Positions 32,314 to 44,555 of a stretch of 64,000 nt of DNA are shown here, piece after piece. A model generated the notes under the pieces. The model worked only from the letters and a program-made list of their open reading frames with translations. It was not told the origin of the DNA and did no database searches. The stretch comes from Mytilus californianus (lineage: Eukaryota > Mollusca > Bivalvia > Mytilida > Mytilidae), in assembly GCF_021869535.1 (NCBI RefSeq), contig NW_026262734.1, positions 77,562,339-77,626,338 on the forward strand, in the 5' to 3' direction. The stretch's first letter is position 1, and the number at the start of each line of letters is the position of its first letter. The position numbers and the translations under genes are program-made.

Positions 32314-32646
32314 AACCCAGTAAATAGTCTAATACATGTAAATTGTTCGTATATTAGCACGTGCCAATAATATTAGTATACAGATAAACAGAATATGCAG
32401 TGTGAATTTGGTAACTATCAATAAGTATCAATACGAGGTGCTGATGAAATAATAAAATTAAAAAAAAACGCCGATTAAAAAGAATTTGTAAATTACTGAG
32501 ATTTTTTCAAATGTGTTTCTTTTGTTCTATTTTAAGCCTAGAAGTCATAAATTTGTCAAATAGTAAATTGTTTGTAAATGTAACAAGACCACCAACACCC
32601 TGTCAAACTATGTTTATTATCGATTTTAGTTCAAAAAATGTAAATA
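32314..32646. other. No recognised gene
   Basis: AT-rich DNA up to the left end of the inverted-repeat element. Confidence 0.4.
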
Positions 32647-33953
32647 CTATAGTATGGAACGCTACACCTGTCTTATGTGGAACTCTGATACTACGTTATG
32701 TTGTTTTATTATTACTTACTTATATTTTGTCTTTACATAATATGGTTTGATATTACTTTATGATGTTTTGATATAATTTCAACTCAAAATCTTAATCTAA
32801 ATGAGACACAAATTCCAGTCTTACTCAAACTCTACCTTAAAAGGTGACTCAAATTTAAAGTTGAAGTCGAATTGTAACCTTTTAATGTGACTCAAACTCG
32901 AAATTCAACTCGAAACTCAATGCTATAAATTGAACTTTAATTCTAATAATGGTTTGAATTTTAACTCGACATCGGTGACTAACTCAAAGTTTAACTCGAA
33001 TAGTAACCAAAATTTTAATTTGAATCTAACTCGATGGATGGCCACACTCCAAGGCACATAAAATATGAGGGTCGTAATTGGGGTACCTTCATGACGAATA
33101 ACGGTAAAAGTTCTTGCCAAATGAAGTTAACGGTAATTTTTGGTGTATGACGATAAAATGTACACTTCCTTTTAGACGAAAAAAACATCGACTGATTTTG
33201 ACGAATGACGTTAATTTTTTTTCCAAAAAATGGCGGTACCGATAATTATTTGAGACCTCTGACGAATCACGATAAGGATATTTTTACGAATCACGGTAAA
33301 ATTTTCACCAATTTGACGATAACAGTAGCCGAAATGACTGTTTTACGCCTGACGTTAAAGGACATTACTACCCTCAAATATGGACATCTATTAAAAAATA
33401 ATACTATTTTTTTTTGTCCGAATTGGTCACGTGGTTTCACGTTTTAAGTAATGTGATAACCACTCCAAAAAGAATGACAGGACCACACCAAATATTGAAA
33501 CAAACACATCATGTAGAGTAAAATCGGCAAATTTTGAAACATCATTACGTAATTTTAAAGCCATATAAAGAATTGGAAAATCATCATTACGAAATAATAA
33601 AACCACATCATTTAATGAAACAACTACATAATGTGAAGTCACATACACATCAGGTAATGTTAAATCCACATTGTGTAATGACACAACCACATTACATTAT
33701 GGTGAAATCACATCGAGTAATTACCAAACCATATCAAGTAATGAAAAAACTATTGCAAGTCAATACGGAACCATATCGTGTAATATCGAAATATCATTAA
33801 ATAATAACTATTCCATTTTGAGCTTTATCAAAACATCATTATGTAATGTCAAAATCATATTATATAAAGACAAAATATCATCAAGTAATGATAAAACAAC
33901 ATGACGTAATATCAGAGTTCAACATAAGACACTTGTGGCGTTCCATACTATAG
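32647..33953. mobile_element. 1.3-kb element with about 150-bp terminal inverted repeats
   Basis: CTATAGTATGGAACGC at 32647 is matched by GCGTTCCATACTATAG ending at 33953. The arms stay similar for about 150 bp (CTTATGTGGAACTCTGATAC against GTCTTATGTTGAACTCTGAT on the reverse). The interior holds a run of AACTCGAA-type repeats (about 32880-33010), a tract of TGACGAATCACGGTAAAA-like repeats (33050-33420) and a 21-bp tandem repeat. No transposase. A TA duplication is possible but cannot be separated from the TATAG terminus. Confidence 0.65.
33450..33915. repeat. Degenerate 21-bp tandem repeat
   Basis: Units around ACCACATCATGTAATGA repeat every 21 bp. One frame (33534-33800) stays open as a 7-residue repeat (LNPHCVM, TQPHYIM, TKPYQVM). 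The right end merges into the inverted repeat of the enclosing element. Confidence 0.7.
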
Positions 33954-34785
33954 AATATCATTTTCAGTATTGATTTTAAAGGTGTTATTTCTGTAGGGTG
34001 ACTTTCTGGAATGCATACGTTTAAGAAAATATCTATTCCTCGATAGGCAACAAAGTACATTGAATGGATATTAGCTTTAGTGAATGGGTGTTGTTTTAGA
34101 ACAAAATCTAATTATTCGGAAAGAATGTAATTTTAATACAAATACATATTATCTTGCAACTTAGAAATATCACTTAACATGAGGCATTATAATTATCAAA
34201 AATATCTGGAATGCTTAGGAAAATACAACTACTTTATAGATAATGCATATTTTCATGTTATCTTGACCCCAAGGTGTGTTATACGACAAGAAATCCCATG
34301 AAATAAGCATTATCTGACCTATGTACTGTATATTTTCTGCTAAGAATTGCTGGGAACTGCATCTCATTTAACCGATCTTATTCTTTTGTACGCGTTTATG
34401 TATCACCAAACGGCTAAACTACAAAAAAAAACCAAAAAAAAACTCACTAATCTAGATATAAAAGTTAGTGATCTTCATACAAGGAAAAAAACAGTATGTT
34501 CAGTTAATGGAAAATGCAACTGATTTATTATATAAAGTTTTAAACAATAATGCTGAATGCATCATTTTTTATTCCTACAGGGTGGAACAGTAATAGGAAT
34601 CCTTGTAGGAATTTATTGCGGATGTATTGTGTTTGTAAATAAGGTCATGTGAATGGCCCACAACTGCCGTATGAAGCTATATTTTTTTGCAAAAGATGAG
34701 TCTACAATGATTTGAACTACGAAAGCTTCTAATATCTAACCTGGTATCAATTTATTACCAGTAAAAGGTGTGTTTAGTCAAGCAG
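33954..34785. other. No recognised gene
   Basis: AT-rich DNA, no structure recognised. Confidence 0.4.
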
Positions 34786-35110
34786 CTAAGTCAAATTTTT
34801 CATCAGAATTCTGCAAAATGTGGTAAAAGCATCAAACTTGGTATATAAGCTCCTAACACCATTCTAAGCAAAATAAGATATGGCGCCAACCTGAAAAAAG
34901 CAACTTCCGGTTTTTTCCAAGATGGCGGACAAAATTGCAAAAATTCTAAACTTAATATCAAAGAAACCGTACACAAGGTGGTAAAACAATGAAACTTTGT
35001 ATATTATCTCTTAAGACCCTTCTAAAACAAATAAAGATATGAAACCAATATGAAAAAATATCAACTTCCGGTTTTTTTCAAGATGGCGGCCGAAATAACA
35101 AAAATTTGTA
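34786..35110. repeat. 159-bp tandem dimer
   Basis: Two units, each with TGGTAAAA...TGAAACTT-like sequence ending CAACTTCCGGTTTTTTCCAA and GATGGCGG. The motif CAAGATGGCGG in both units matches the vertebrate YY1 consensus, possibly by chance. Confidence 0.75.
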
Positions 35111-35164
35111 AGGGTTTCGCGGAACCCAGTGGCTCGCCTACTTTTGCTGTTTGTCGCAGGCTCA

Positions 35165-35885
35165 ACAAAAATGAGGAAAAATTATTAAAAATTTTCCTCT
35201 AGATACTATCTTTTGATTGTAAGAAGTTCTGTTCAAGTTTGGTAAAAAATCCAAGAAGGTTTATGAATCTAATAAATGTTTCAAAAACTTTAACTGCAGA
35301 CTGTAAGTAATGTTTACTGGAATAAAACTAAGTCCATTTATAAGTAATATACGGAAAAACAGGAAATAAATTTTTACAAAATTTCCTTCTAGATACTAGC
35401 TTTGATCATTAACATGCTTCTGTCTAAGTTTGGTACAATTCCAGGACAGTTTTAGAAAGTTATTAAAATTTTTAAAGCTTTAACCACAGAGTGAAAGTAA
35501 TGTTAACTGGCAGAAAAACTAAGTCCATTTATAAGTAAAATACGGATAAACAGGATTTTTTTTAACAAAATTTACTTTTGAATACTATCTTCTGATCACA
35601 AACAAGCTTTTGTCCAAGTGTAGTACAAATCCAGAATAGTTTAAGAAAGTTATAAAAATTTGAAAAACTTTAACCACAGAGTGAATGTAATGTTAACTGG
35701 CAGAAAAACTAAGTCCATTTATGAGTAAAATACGGATAAACAGGATTTTTTTTTACAAAATTTACTTCTGGATACTATCTTATGATCATAAACAAGCTTC
35801 TGTCCAAGTTTGGTTGAAATGCAGGATGGTTTAAGAAAGTTATTAAAATTTCAAAAACTTTAACCACAGAGTGAATATTTGTGGA
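35165..35885. repeat. 190-bp tandem repeat, about 3.75 units
   Basis: ACTAAGTCCATTTAT occurs at 35327, 35518 and 35708 (periods 191 and 190). The array is bracketed by TTTGTCGCAGGCTCAACAAA (about 35150) and GTCGCAGGATCGACAAAAAT (about 35955), so it probably forms the core of one non-autonomous element with the 159-bp dimer. Confidence 0.8.
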
Positions 35886-36132
35886 CGCCGCCGATGACGA
35901 CGACGACGACGCCGACGGAATGTAGGATCGCTATGTCTCGCTTTGCGACAAAAGTCGCAGGATCGACAAAAATGATGAAACAAGTCAAAAGGACGTTGCA
36001 ATATTTACAAAAAAAATAAATATCAAATGAGTACAATTGAAAGTAATATATATATATATACAGTAGCTGTTATATACAATAAGACGTTCATTCATCCTGT
36101 TTGTGTCGGTAAACTCTATACTCTGCAGTACA
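35886..36132. other. GAC-rich tract and end of the tandem element
   Basis: Short (GAC)n run at about 35893-35917, then GCGACAAAAGTCGC, a 14-bp hairpin sequence. Confidence 0.5.
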
Positions 36133-36621
36133 TTAGGCAGAATCTCCACCACACTCGCCTAAAGCTGTACACGGAAGAGCGGATTTGAAACCCTTGCACT
36201 GTTCTCGACAACCTTTCTTGCATCCACAGTGAACAAGCTCTGTAGTGGAGAGGCTGCCTCTGCCAATATTGTCCAGAACGGGTTCTTACATGCCGTTGTC
36301 TTGCTTCTTCCACCCATACAAGTCTGGGGATGGAAGAACAGGCTGTAAAAGCAAACACTGCATCCAAATCAATCCAGCTTGGTACACAGAACGTGTGGTA
36401 TTTTGGTAAAGTGCCTCTCTTGTTGGTGGTACAGACTCGATTGATCTACCTTTATGTGCCAAGAGTACTTTTCTAGCTTCATTTACACTGTTTGATTCAC
36501 TTGTCCGATGGTACAAAAGAACAACATATCGCTCCAGCAATGATAGAATTGAATCACGGCATACTGTGGATTCACTTATTTTCGTGGGTACCAATTTTCG
36601 TGGATTAAGGAAAACTAACAT
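36133..36621 (-). pseudogene. Fragment of a protein with a Cys-rich (CXC-like) tail
   Basis: From 36621 the minus strand reads ISESTVCRDSILSLLERYVV, SNSVNEARKVLLAHKGRSIE and SVPPTREALYQNTTRSVYQA. A TAA at 36288-36286 interrupts the same frame. It then continues to LVHCGCKKGCREQCKGFKSA and LPCTALGECGGDSA-stop. The tail resembles CXC/tesmin-like cysteine clusters. I have seen related C-termini in many invertebrate predicted proteins that look transposon-associated; function unknown. The N-terminal part is missing. Confidence 0.65.
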
Positions 36622-36739
36622 GTTCGTGAATATTTAATTTGGTTGCATCTGTTTGTGAAAAAAAAACAAAGCCTTTTTGTTTTCGTATAAATTGATAGAT
36701 ATATATTGAAACATTATTCAAAACCCTGCATGATGCGGA

Positions 36740-37045
36740 AAAATATGACAATTGAGAGGTTTAGCTAGCTATAAAACCAGGTTTAATTTACAATTTTCTA
36801 CATAAGAAAATGCCTGTACCAAGTCAAGAATATGACCAAAGCTATTCATTCGTTTGGTGTGTTTGAGCTATTGATTTTGTCTCTTGTTTACAGTCTTTCC
36901 ATTTTGAACTTTCCTCGGAGTTCTGTATTTTTGTTATTTTACTTTTTGTCAATATAATGGAATTTTATAAGACTGTCATACAAGTGAGAGGTTTAGCTAG
37001 CTATAAAACCAGTATTAATCCACCATTTTCTACATGAGAATTGCA
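36740..37045 (+). repeat. R4 dispersed repeat, partly duplicated
   Basis: GAGGTTTAGCTAGCTATAAA occurs twice (about 36755 and 36990) around TGCCTGTACCAAGTCAAGAA and TTTCCTCGGAGTTCTGTATT. A minus-strand copy lies at 41752-42040. Confidence 0.75.
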
Positions 37046-37252
37046 ACTGATTTTCACAGTTTGTATTATGTTTTGCCGTTATTGTATTGGTTTTACGTTA
37101 ATTGGTTTGTTGTAAATTAGTCCTCCAGTTTTTTCGTTTTATTTGTTTCACATATTCAAATGTCGGAGCCTTTTTTACCATGTAAACTGAATAGATTTCT
37201 CTCCATGTTGTATGCCGATTGGTGGTCTGCGATTGCTTACAATCACTTTATT

Positions 37253-37310
37253 TCAACTCTATTGGATAGTTGTCTCATTGGCATTCATATCAAATCATCT
37301 CTTTGTATAT
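37253..37310 (+). repeat. R5 repeat fragment
   Basis: CTATTGGATAGTTGTCTCAT then TGGCATTCATATC, the 3' end of R5. Confidence 0.5.
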
Positions 37311-39006
37311 TAACAATTCAAATATAGGTCACATCGTTTATTTTTTCGGAAATTTCTGTATCTTCGATCAGTTTGGACCCCGTATATCAGATGTTGGTTA
37401 TGATCACATTTTGCTTCATTGTATAACTGTATTTCACACATTGGCAATGCAAATAACGAGATTGAACTTCAGTCAAGTCAGAAAATTGTCGTCTCAAATC
37501 ATTATAAATGTGGACGCGAAAATAAATTTACAAAATTCTCCTTCTTAAAAGTTAACAAATTTATCAGCTTTTGGCTTTAGTTCAACACATTCAGACGACA
37601 CTGTCAGTGAACCTTAAGTTGTTTTGACAACAATATGGCCAGAGATACATAAAAACAAAGCAATACATGACATGACAAATCATCACTTCGAATTGAATGA
37701 TGTAAAGTGCTTAAGAAATTTGAATTGATCGTCGACTGGGTGGTTCTAAGTTGGCTTCAAGTTTTTTCCAAACTAGCGACAAAATATGGCAGCTCGCAAT
37801 AGTTTTGACTCTAACACATTTTTTTCAAAAATTGCTGTTAAATGAATATTCGTCTGAAACAGTCATTAAAATCGTAGCATCATCTGAAAAGTCAATTCGG
37901 TACTGTTCAGTAGCTTTTCGTGCAATTCAGTATGATGTTGATGTGTAGATGTAAATAACAGATACTGAACATTCTGAACGTATCTTGATTAAAAGTAAGC
38001 AGAGTGTATTAACATTACTGAATTAAGCGTACGGAGTAAGACGAACAGTTCAATGAAAGACTGAAAATAACTTAATGATTTGTTGTTTCACTATTGTTCA
38101 AATCTTAATGACCGTGTCAGATCAAAATTGGCTTACTAGTGATTTTCATGTCTGAATGCTGGATATCATTCTGGAAGCATTTATCAGGTTAAAATATGCT
38201 GGATATTATTAGATGCAATATTATGAAATAGTATGTAAACATATGCATTTTTATTCTCATAACTTCATAACTTAAATGAAGATGCATGAATACAAAATCC
38301 TTTGGCTCACTTATATGTGCCGTCTGAGTTTTTGAGTCTTGATGGAAGTTTACTAGTGATATATTTCTCAATTATCATTACAAAGGTTAATGGCGGAAAA
38401 AGATACAAGTAAATAAGATATCAAAGAAACATAATACGCGACATCTAGCAATCAAAAAAATGGTCCTGAACAACAAAAATTAATAATTTTAATAGACTTA
38501 AGATCAGTCACTTCACTTGGTTTTTTTTAATATTGAGCTGTTACTCATTCATATCATATGTATCTATGTAGAGGGCGAATCATTCGATATAAGTTAGAGT
38601 TTTGTAAGGTTGGTATTGGTGTAGTTCATTTATCAAGTTTAACGGCTAGTCATCAAAAACGTTTAGTCTTTTGGTGTCAATTTTTCTACAATATGTTATT
38701 CTTATCACAATACAAATGTTTGAAATATTTTAACGTGTCATTTCCCTTTAATTATGAAAACATATTTCATATACTTTATACTCTATACTCTTTTTATGGG
38801 GGCATTTAGAATATCAAATGACGTTTTGTTAACATATAATCCACACATATTATATATTGTCAAGTGCAGAGCTATTTTTAATGACTAATGCTAATGGCAT
38901 ATCACATTTGGGCTACGCGTGACGTCATTTAAATTCAGTAGCGCATCGTTAGGAAAAGGTAAAATGCATTATTAATGTGAAAATCAGTATATTCCAAGGC
39001 CTACCA
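37311..39006. other. No recognised gene
   Basis: AT-rich DNA. ORFs of 60-92 codons have no recognisable domains. Confidence 0.4.
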
Positions 39007-39152
39007 AAAAGGGTCCTCAATGCTCTTCAACTATGTACTTTTTTGGCTTTATATTTTTTTTTATCTGAGCGTCACTGATGAGTCTTATGTAGACGAAACG
39101 TGCGTCTGGCGTATTAAATTATAATCCTGGTACCTTTGATAACTATCAATAA
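39007..39152 (+). repeat. R1 repeat, 5'-truncated
   Basis: Begins at AAAAAGGGTCCTCAATGCTC and ends CCTTTGATAACTATC. Holds an intact ribozyme core. Confidence 0.85.
39069..39112 (+). ncRNA. Hammerhead ribozyme, R1 family (intact core)
   Basis: GCGTCA (39069-39074), CTGATGA (39075-39081), stem II GTCT-TATGT-AGAC (39082-39094), GAAA (39095-39098), C-GTGC-G loop, GTC (cut after 39106), TGGCGT (39107-39112). All core positions are conserved and stem I is 6 bp. The loop differs from the 18.5-kb copy by one base, showing divergence with the core kept. Confidence 0.85.
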
Positions 39153-39654
39153 ATGATAGGATATGATATGAATATGGTTAATGAGACAAGTACCCCCAGG
39201 ATACAAAATTACGTAAATGTAAGCTACACTAACTCATCAAAGACATATGTATTCAACCAAATACAAAACAATAATAAGGAAAGAAATTAAAGTAAAAATG
39301 AACACATAAGCACAGAGGCAAAAATGATTAAAATACAAAATAAAACCAATGGAAAAAGAATATTTGCCTTCAAGTGTATCTCAGAGTAATGAATAATGAA
39401 ATTAGTGTGTTTTATAGCACCACTAAGCATCAAAATGATGCGAACCTATTCATACGCGCTGTTTCATGTCTGATTGGCAACATGAACTTCTAGAAACGTG
39501 TCGAATTACACCAGCCTCAAGGCAATTACAAAGATGTAGGGTAAGGATATATTCTTCTTTTTTGGGGGATTTGCGAAATGTATAAATAAGCATGTGATTT
39601 GAAAAGTCCTACAAATTCTAAAAACACACTAACAGCAGGTCTTCGACCGTTTCA
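39153..39654. other. No recognised gene
   Basis: AT-rich spacer between two R1 copies. Confidence 0.4.
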
Positions 39655-39872
39655 AAATTTTTCGAAATACAAAGGATTTTCATATCCCAGGCATAGATTA
39701 ACTAGTCGTATTTGGCACAACGTTTTGAAATTTTAGTTTCTCAATGCTCTTTAACTTTTTACTTGTTTTAGCTTTCTAAATATTTTTATCTGAGCGTCTG
39801 ATGAGTCTTATGTAGACGAAACGCGCGTCTGTCGTATCAAATTATAAGCCTGGTACCTTTCATAACTATCAA
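39655..39872 (+). repeat. R1 repeat, 5'-truncated
   Basis: From TTTTTCGAAATACAAAGG to TGGTACCTTTCATAACTATC. In its HHR (CTGATGA at 39798-39804) two bases of stem I are deleted (GAGCGT directly before CTGATGA) and the other strand is TGTCGT, so stem I is broken. Confidence 0.8.
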
Positions 39873-39892
39873 TTAAGATATTGTTATAATAG

Positions 39893-40212
39893 GGAATGGA
39901 AACAGGGAAAGTGTCAAAGAGGCAACAACCAAAACAAAGAGCTGAAAACAGCCCAAGTGCGACTTCAACACAGCGATAAAATCAAGCACCTGCAGGAGGT
40001 CTTCAGCTGACGCCTAATCAATATTGTATTTTAGTACAGCAAAATGGATCCCACACTAAACTCTGAAACATGCAAATGAACTTAAATTTTAAAAAACAAA
40101 GACTTACAAAGGCTTGAGGTTCCTGACTTAGGAGGCGCAAAAATTTGGATGTGTTAAACATTTTTTGTTCAATTTCCAACCTCTCCTATACCTCTAGCCA
40201 ATGTGGAAAAAA
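39893..40212 (-). repeat. R2 repeat (RT family A tail)
   Basis: Full-length minus-strand copy: GTGTCAAAGAGGCAACAACC, AGGTCTTCAGCTGACGCC and CCTCTCCTATACCTCTAGCC (the complement of GGCTAGAGGTATAGG). Confidence 0.75.
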
Positions 40213-40244
40213 ACAAACACATTCCAAACGCACAGTAAAACTTA

Positions 40245-40453
40245 GGGTAAGGGTTTTTACTCCAGGAATAGATAACCTTAGCTTTATTTGGCAAACTCTT
40301 TGGGAAATTGGGATTCTTGATGCTCTTTAACTGTGTGTTTTATTTGGCCTCTTTGTTTTTTTTTAAATCGATCGTCACTGGTGAGAGATTTTTAAACGAA
40401 ACGCGTGTCTGGTGTACAAAATTTTTAATCCAGGTAACTATGATAAGTTTATA
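40245..40453 (+). repeat. R1 repeat, 5'-truncated and diverged
   Basis: TTTACTCCAGGAATAGATAA to ATCCAGGTAACTATGATAAG. The HHR core reads CTGGTGA and stem II is lost, so it is inactive. Confidence 0.7.
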
Positions 40454-41751
40454 TTTAAGTCATTACTCTGTTGTTTCGCCGTTATCATGTTTTTCTTGTT
40501 GACTTTTTCTTTTGCTCTTATATTTTTATGTCCCTTTTGTCTTTACATGACCAATATGTATGTCAAGAAATTCAAATTGGCCTTAGATCTTAACATTGAC
40601 TTTCGAGATGCGTGTCATGGATCATAGATCATGGATCTAAACAACCCAACTATAAAATATGTATTGTTAAGAAGTGAACATATTAAACAAATAATTTTTG
40701 ATATTTTAAGGGTAGACAGTTTCTATAAATAGTCAACAAAGTACTTCGTTCGAAATGTATTGGCGTTGCGTAAAGTGGTAACAATCAATTTGATCAAAAA
40801 GGTGCGTTAACAAACAAAGTTCAAAGTTTAAAACATGACCTCAAATCTGTGTTATGTCTCATTTCATATTGCATTTAGTACAGAAAGAAACATAAATGCT
40901 GATTGTATGATTCACATCAATATTTGTATCGGTATGCATGAAACAAAAGAAAGGGATATGTTTAGTGTTCGATTGAACAGACATAGGTTATGTTTCCAAC
41001 ACACAATATTGGTTAAATATATTTAACAAGTATCTTATTGAAAAATTGTGAAATTCAAGCGACTTTTAAGAAATAAAAGTGAGGGAAGAATAAAAATCGA
41101 AATAAATGCGCGAGGCCTTCTCACGGAAAGGTTAAAAGCCCTTCAAATAAAAACAACACACATAAATCAACATGTCGTTTGATACTATAAAAACATTTAA
41201 ATCATCTTAGTTCTACTATTTCTTTTAACAAACTACACAACAATATTTGAAAAATGGTTATTAAGTACATCTTGATTTTGTATTTACAAAAGAATATAAA
41301 AGGCGTTTTATATTCGACCATCAAAACTAGTAAAGCAAGTAGATATAAAACAATGCAAATACAAAACTATACGAGAAATCAAAACAATCAATGAATATAC
41401 TTCAGACTATAAACTGATGTATATTCCGAACAATTATTGAATCATGATAACAATCGAGGATTCGATTACGTCAGATTTGAATTTCTCCTTTTCTATTATA
41501 AATTATGAGCCCTTATGCAAAACTGAATCAATCTTAAGGTTCGTCATAAGGAAATATGTCAACGTTTACAACGCAAATTTTATTATGAAAACAAATATAC
41601 CCGTGCACCTTAAAAAGCTCTCAGTCTTGGTTTGTCCTAATAATAGAAAATTTAAATGCATTTTATGTTTCGGAATATTAATGTTTCCAGGATTTTGACA
41701 TGCATATTTACGTTCATACAAAAATTGTCAAAATTAACTATGTATATAAAG
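40454..41751. other. No recognised gene
   Basis: AT-rich DNA; ORFs up to 84 codons without recognisable domains. Confidence 0.4.
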
Positions 41752-42040
41752 TAAAATAACAAAAATACCGAACTCTAACGAAAATTGAAAAACGGGAAAT
41801 CTCTTATCAAATGGCAAAATCAAAAGTTCAAGCACATCAAACAGATGGAAAACAACTGTCATATTCCTGACTTGGTACATGCATTTCCTGATGTAGAAAA
41901 TGGTGGATTAAACCTAGTTTCATAGCTAGCTTAACCTCTCACTTGTATTACAGTCGCATAAAATTCCATTTTATTGACAACAATGTGTGAACAAAACAAA
42001 CAAACATAACAGGCAGGTAAAAATGTCAAAAATAGGGGTA
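41752..42040 (-). repeat. R4 dispersed repeat
   Basis: AAAATAACAAAAATACCGAA, TCATATTCCTGACTTGGTAC and TTCATAGCTAGCTTAACCTC; the reverse complement of R4 at 36740-37045. Confidence 0.75.
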
Positions 42041-42640
42041 TAACCTGCATCATTGTGTTATAATCTTAATAACTATAAAAACAAACAAATATGTCAACAA
42101 AGCAAAAGATTTCATTTAAACACAGTTTATTTGTTATTACATAATAAAAAAGGATCAAGAAAAACAAAATAGCATGTAGACAAAGCACATAATCAAAAAT
42201 GAAAGACAAGAATACAAAAAAAAATGCCATAGCACAATATCACAATGGCGGGATGTATAAGTACTGAGCCACACCAAAAGGATATTACCAAAAAAGGAAT
42301 AAACTGTAAAGGTTAATAATTTACGAAGACAAATAAAAGAACACTTTAACACGTAATTGATAATAACGAACAGCGTCAGTACCTAGAATCTATACTTAAA
42401 GACCATCATGTATTATTTGTGTAGTTGATACGAAATATTTATCAACAAGGTCTTGGTATCTTCCGATGCACTTTTTTCAGAAATAGGACGAGACGTTCTT
42501 TGACATAACTTTCTGCTCAGACACTCCAGATGTTCAAGAAGTTTCTCTCATGTGATAATTGTAGTGTTCTGTGCTGATTTATATTAACAATAACGAGACA
42601 ATAGATGTCTACACAACAATACGAATAAATCTCTGTAACT
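42041..42640. other. No recognised gene
   Basis: AT-rich DNA. Confidence 0.35.
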
Positions 42641-42905
42641 GAGTGTTTATTTACCCTTATAGAACTGAAATGTGTGTCGCAAATTTGCAGAAGTCCTCCT
42701 GCAGGTTTGCGGCAGACAAAACGTTTGCAGGAAAACAAAAAAAGGTGTTTACAGATGTTTGTAGCTACCTGATAATTTCCCCCAAAGACATTGCAGCTTT
42801 TTGCTGCAAGCTTGTGGAAAGTTTGCAGAAACATCACTGTTATCAGTAAGATCGAAAGAGTTAAGATAATAAAACATGTTTGCCGCAAGAATGCAGAAAT
42901 CTTTG
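42641..42905. repeat. TTTGCAG/CTGCAAA-rich segment, first locus
   Basis: Clustered TTTGCAGAA, GTTTGCGGCAG, TTGCTGCAAGC and TTTGCCGCAAG motifs. The same motif set, mainly in opposite orientation, occurs at 44330-44545. Confidence 0.6.
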
Positions 42906-44045
42906 ACCAATATATGGTTGCAAGAAAATTCAAAGAATTACACAATACTGACTGGGCATGCCTTGTTTTCACTTCCTGGAAGCTAACCATTTGAAATTTT
43001 TGGCTAGGTCATGTTGATAGTATTTGAGAAATGTTATACGTTAGAGATCAAGGAGGCATTTTGGTTCAATAATATAGGATATTCAATATGTAATTTTGTA
43101 AGTACAAATTACTCATAGAACTGTAGATTTATAATAAGATAATTAATGTCACCATCATATATATTTAAATTAACAACTATGTTTGAAATACTCTAGCTAT
43201 TATAAGTTTGGATTTTCTAACTGATTAAATATATTTTGTTTAATAAAGTTCATTTCAGTTCTATAATGAAATTATTACCTAGCTATATGCTTAATACACA
43301 TCTCAGATTTATTCGTTTTTATTTCAATATATATATAACTACATTTGAGCATGACCCCTTTTCAAAAATGAAATGCATGTATGTATTTCCTTAGATATAC
43401 TGACTAAATCTCAGATAATTTTGCAAGTATTCTTTGTATGCGCACATATCTAATTAGCATACTCAATCTGAATCTATTACAAGCGTTAAACAACTAGGGG
43501 ACAGAACTCGTTAGTCCTTCAATTTTTCGGCTAATGTTTAAAAAAAAAAACATTAGAAATACAACGTATATAAAAACTACGTTATAAAAGACCAATAGAA
43601 CAAGAAAAATACCAACTTACTCTCATTACAAAATATTACCAAATGGTGAAAAACGTTATTACAATTATAAGAAAACATTGGTCCATCTGCAAAAAGACAA
43701 ACAATGCAATGACATTTTTACATGTATATAGCATATAAATGTAACAAATTGATAAAAGATTACCTTGCGAAATCAGGATAACAGTTGAAAGACTTTTGAA
43801 AAGGGGCCCATGCTTAAACAGTTTAAGAAAAAAATCCCGATACACTGTTAGTAATAATCTGAATTATAGGCAACAGAGTTATGAATATGAGTTAGCAAAA
43901 AACGATGTTAAGTCTTAAAATTTATTACGAATGTTGGTTGAAGAAACCACAATTCATTAAAATGACGAGAGTTCGGGAGACCATGATATTAATCTGATGA
44001 ATTATTCATCTCATGACTGTCCATTAATAATGTGCATATTGATCT
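42906..44045. other. No recognised gene
   Basis: Intervening DNA between the two TTTGCAG-rich segments; nothing recognised. Confidence 0.35.
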
Positions 44046-44275
44046 CACTGTGTATTTTTTTTAAATCTCAGTGTGTAATAAACAATTCTCAGTGTGTGTT
44101 TTTCAATTTATTTCATCTCAGTGTGTCTTTTTAAAATCTCAGTTTGTAATTTTAAATTCTCAGTGTGAGTTTTTCATTTTTTTAAATCTCAGTGTGTAAT
44201 TTTAAAATCTCAGTGTGTTATGTTATGTTTTAAAATCTCAGTGTGGTTTTTTTTTATTCTCGGTGTGTAATATTT
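44046..44275. repeat. TCTCAGTGTG minisatellite
   Basis: About nine degenerate units of 20-30 bp, each with (A)TCTCAGTGTGTAATTTTAAA-like sequence. Directly precedes the second TTTGCAG-rich segment. Confidence 0.85.
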
Positions 44276-44329
44276 CGTAAAAAGGGTTTTAACATAGTTT
44301 TGACGAGAACGGCTTGCCAAATATATGTG

Positions 44330-44545
44330 TAGTTTCTGCAAATTTGCTGCAAACACGCAGCAGAAAAAAATAACTGGTTTTGAACAGTTTGGGGCAAGTT
44401 TGCAGCAAATCTAATTTGCATAATTATGTTTGCCGCAAGCTTATCGCAAGTTTCATTTGCATGGTAAAATGGTAGTTAAAGATTGCAGCAAATATTTGCT
44501 GCAAACTTGCATCAATGTTTGCTGCTAGTTTGCTGCAAACGTTTA
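44330..44545. repeat. TTTGCTGCAAA-rich segment, second locus
   Basis: TTTGCTGCAAACACGCAGCAG, TTTGCAGCAAATC, ATATTTGCTGCAAACTTGC and similar short palindromic motifs. Confidence 0.6.
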
Positions 44546-44555
44546 ACGTATAAAA

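Noticed and set aside
33534-33800. 88-codon ORF of 7-residue repeats
   Set aside because: By-product of the 21-bp tandem repeat.
39098-39114. Alternative HHR fold with cleavage after GUA and a longer stem III (ACGC with GCGT)
   Set aside because: Stem III would be 4 bp, but then stem I cannot pair. The GUC alternative gives a 6-bp stem I in the intact R1 copies and explains R13 as well.
42517-42990. 157-codon minus-strand ORF
   Set aside because: It overlaps the TTTGCAG-rich repeat; composition and lack of domains suggest chance.
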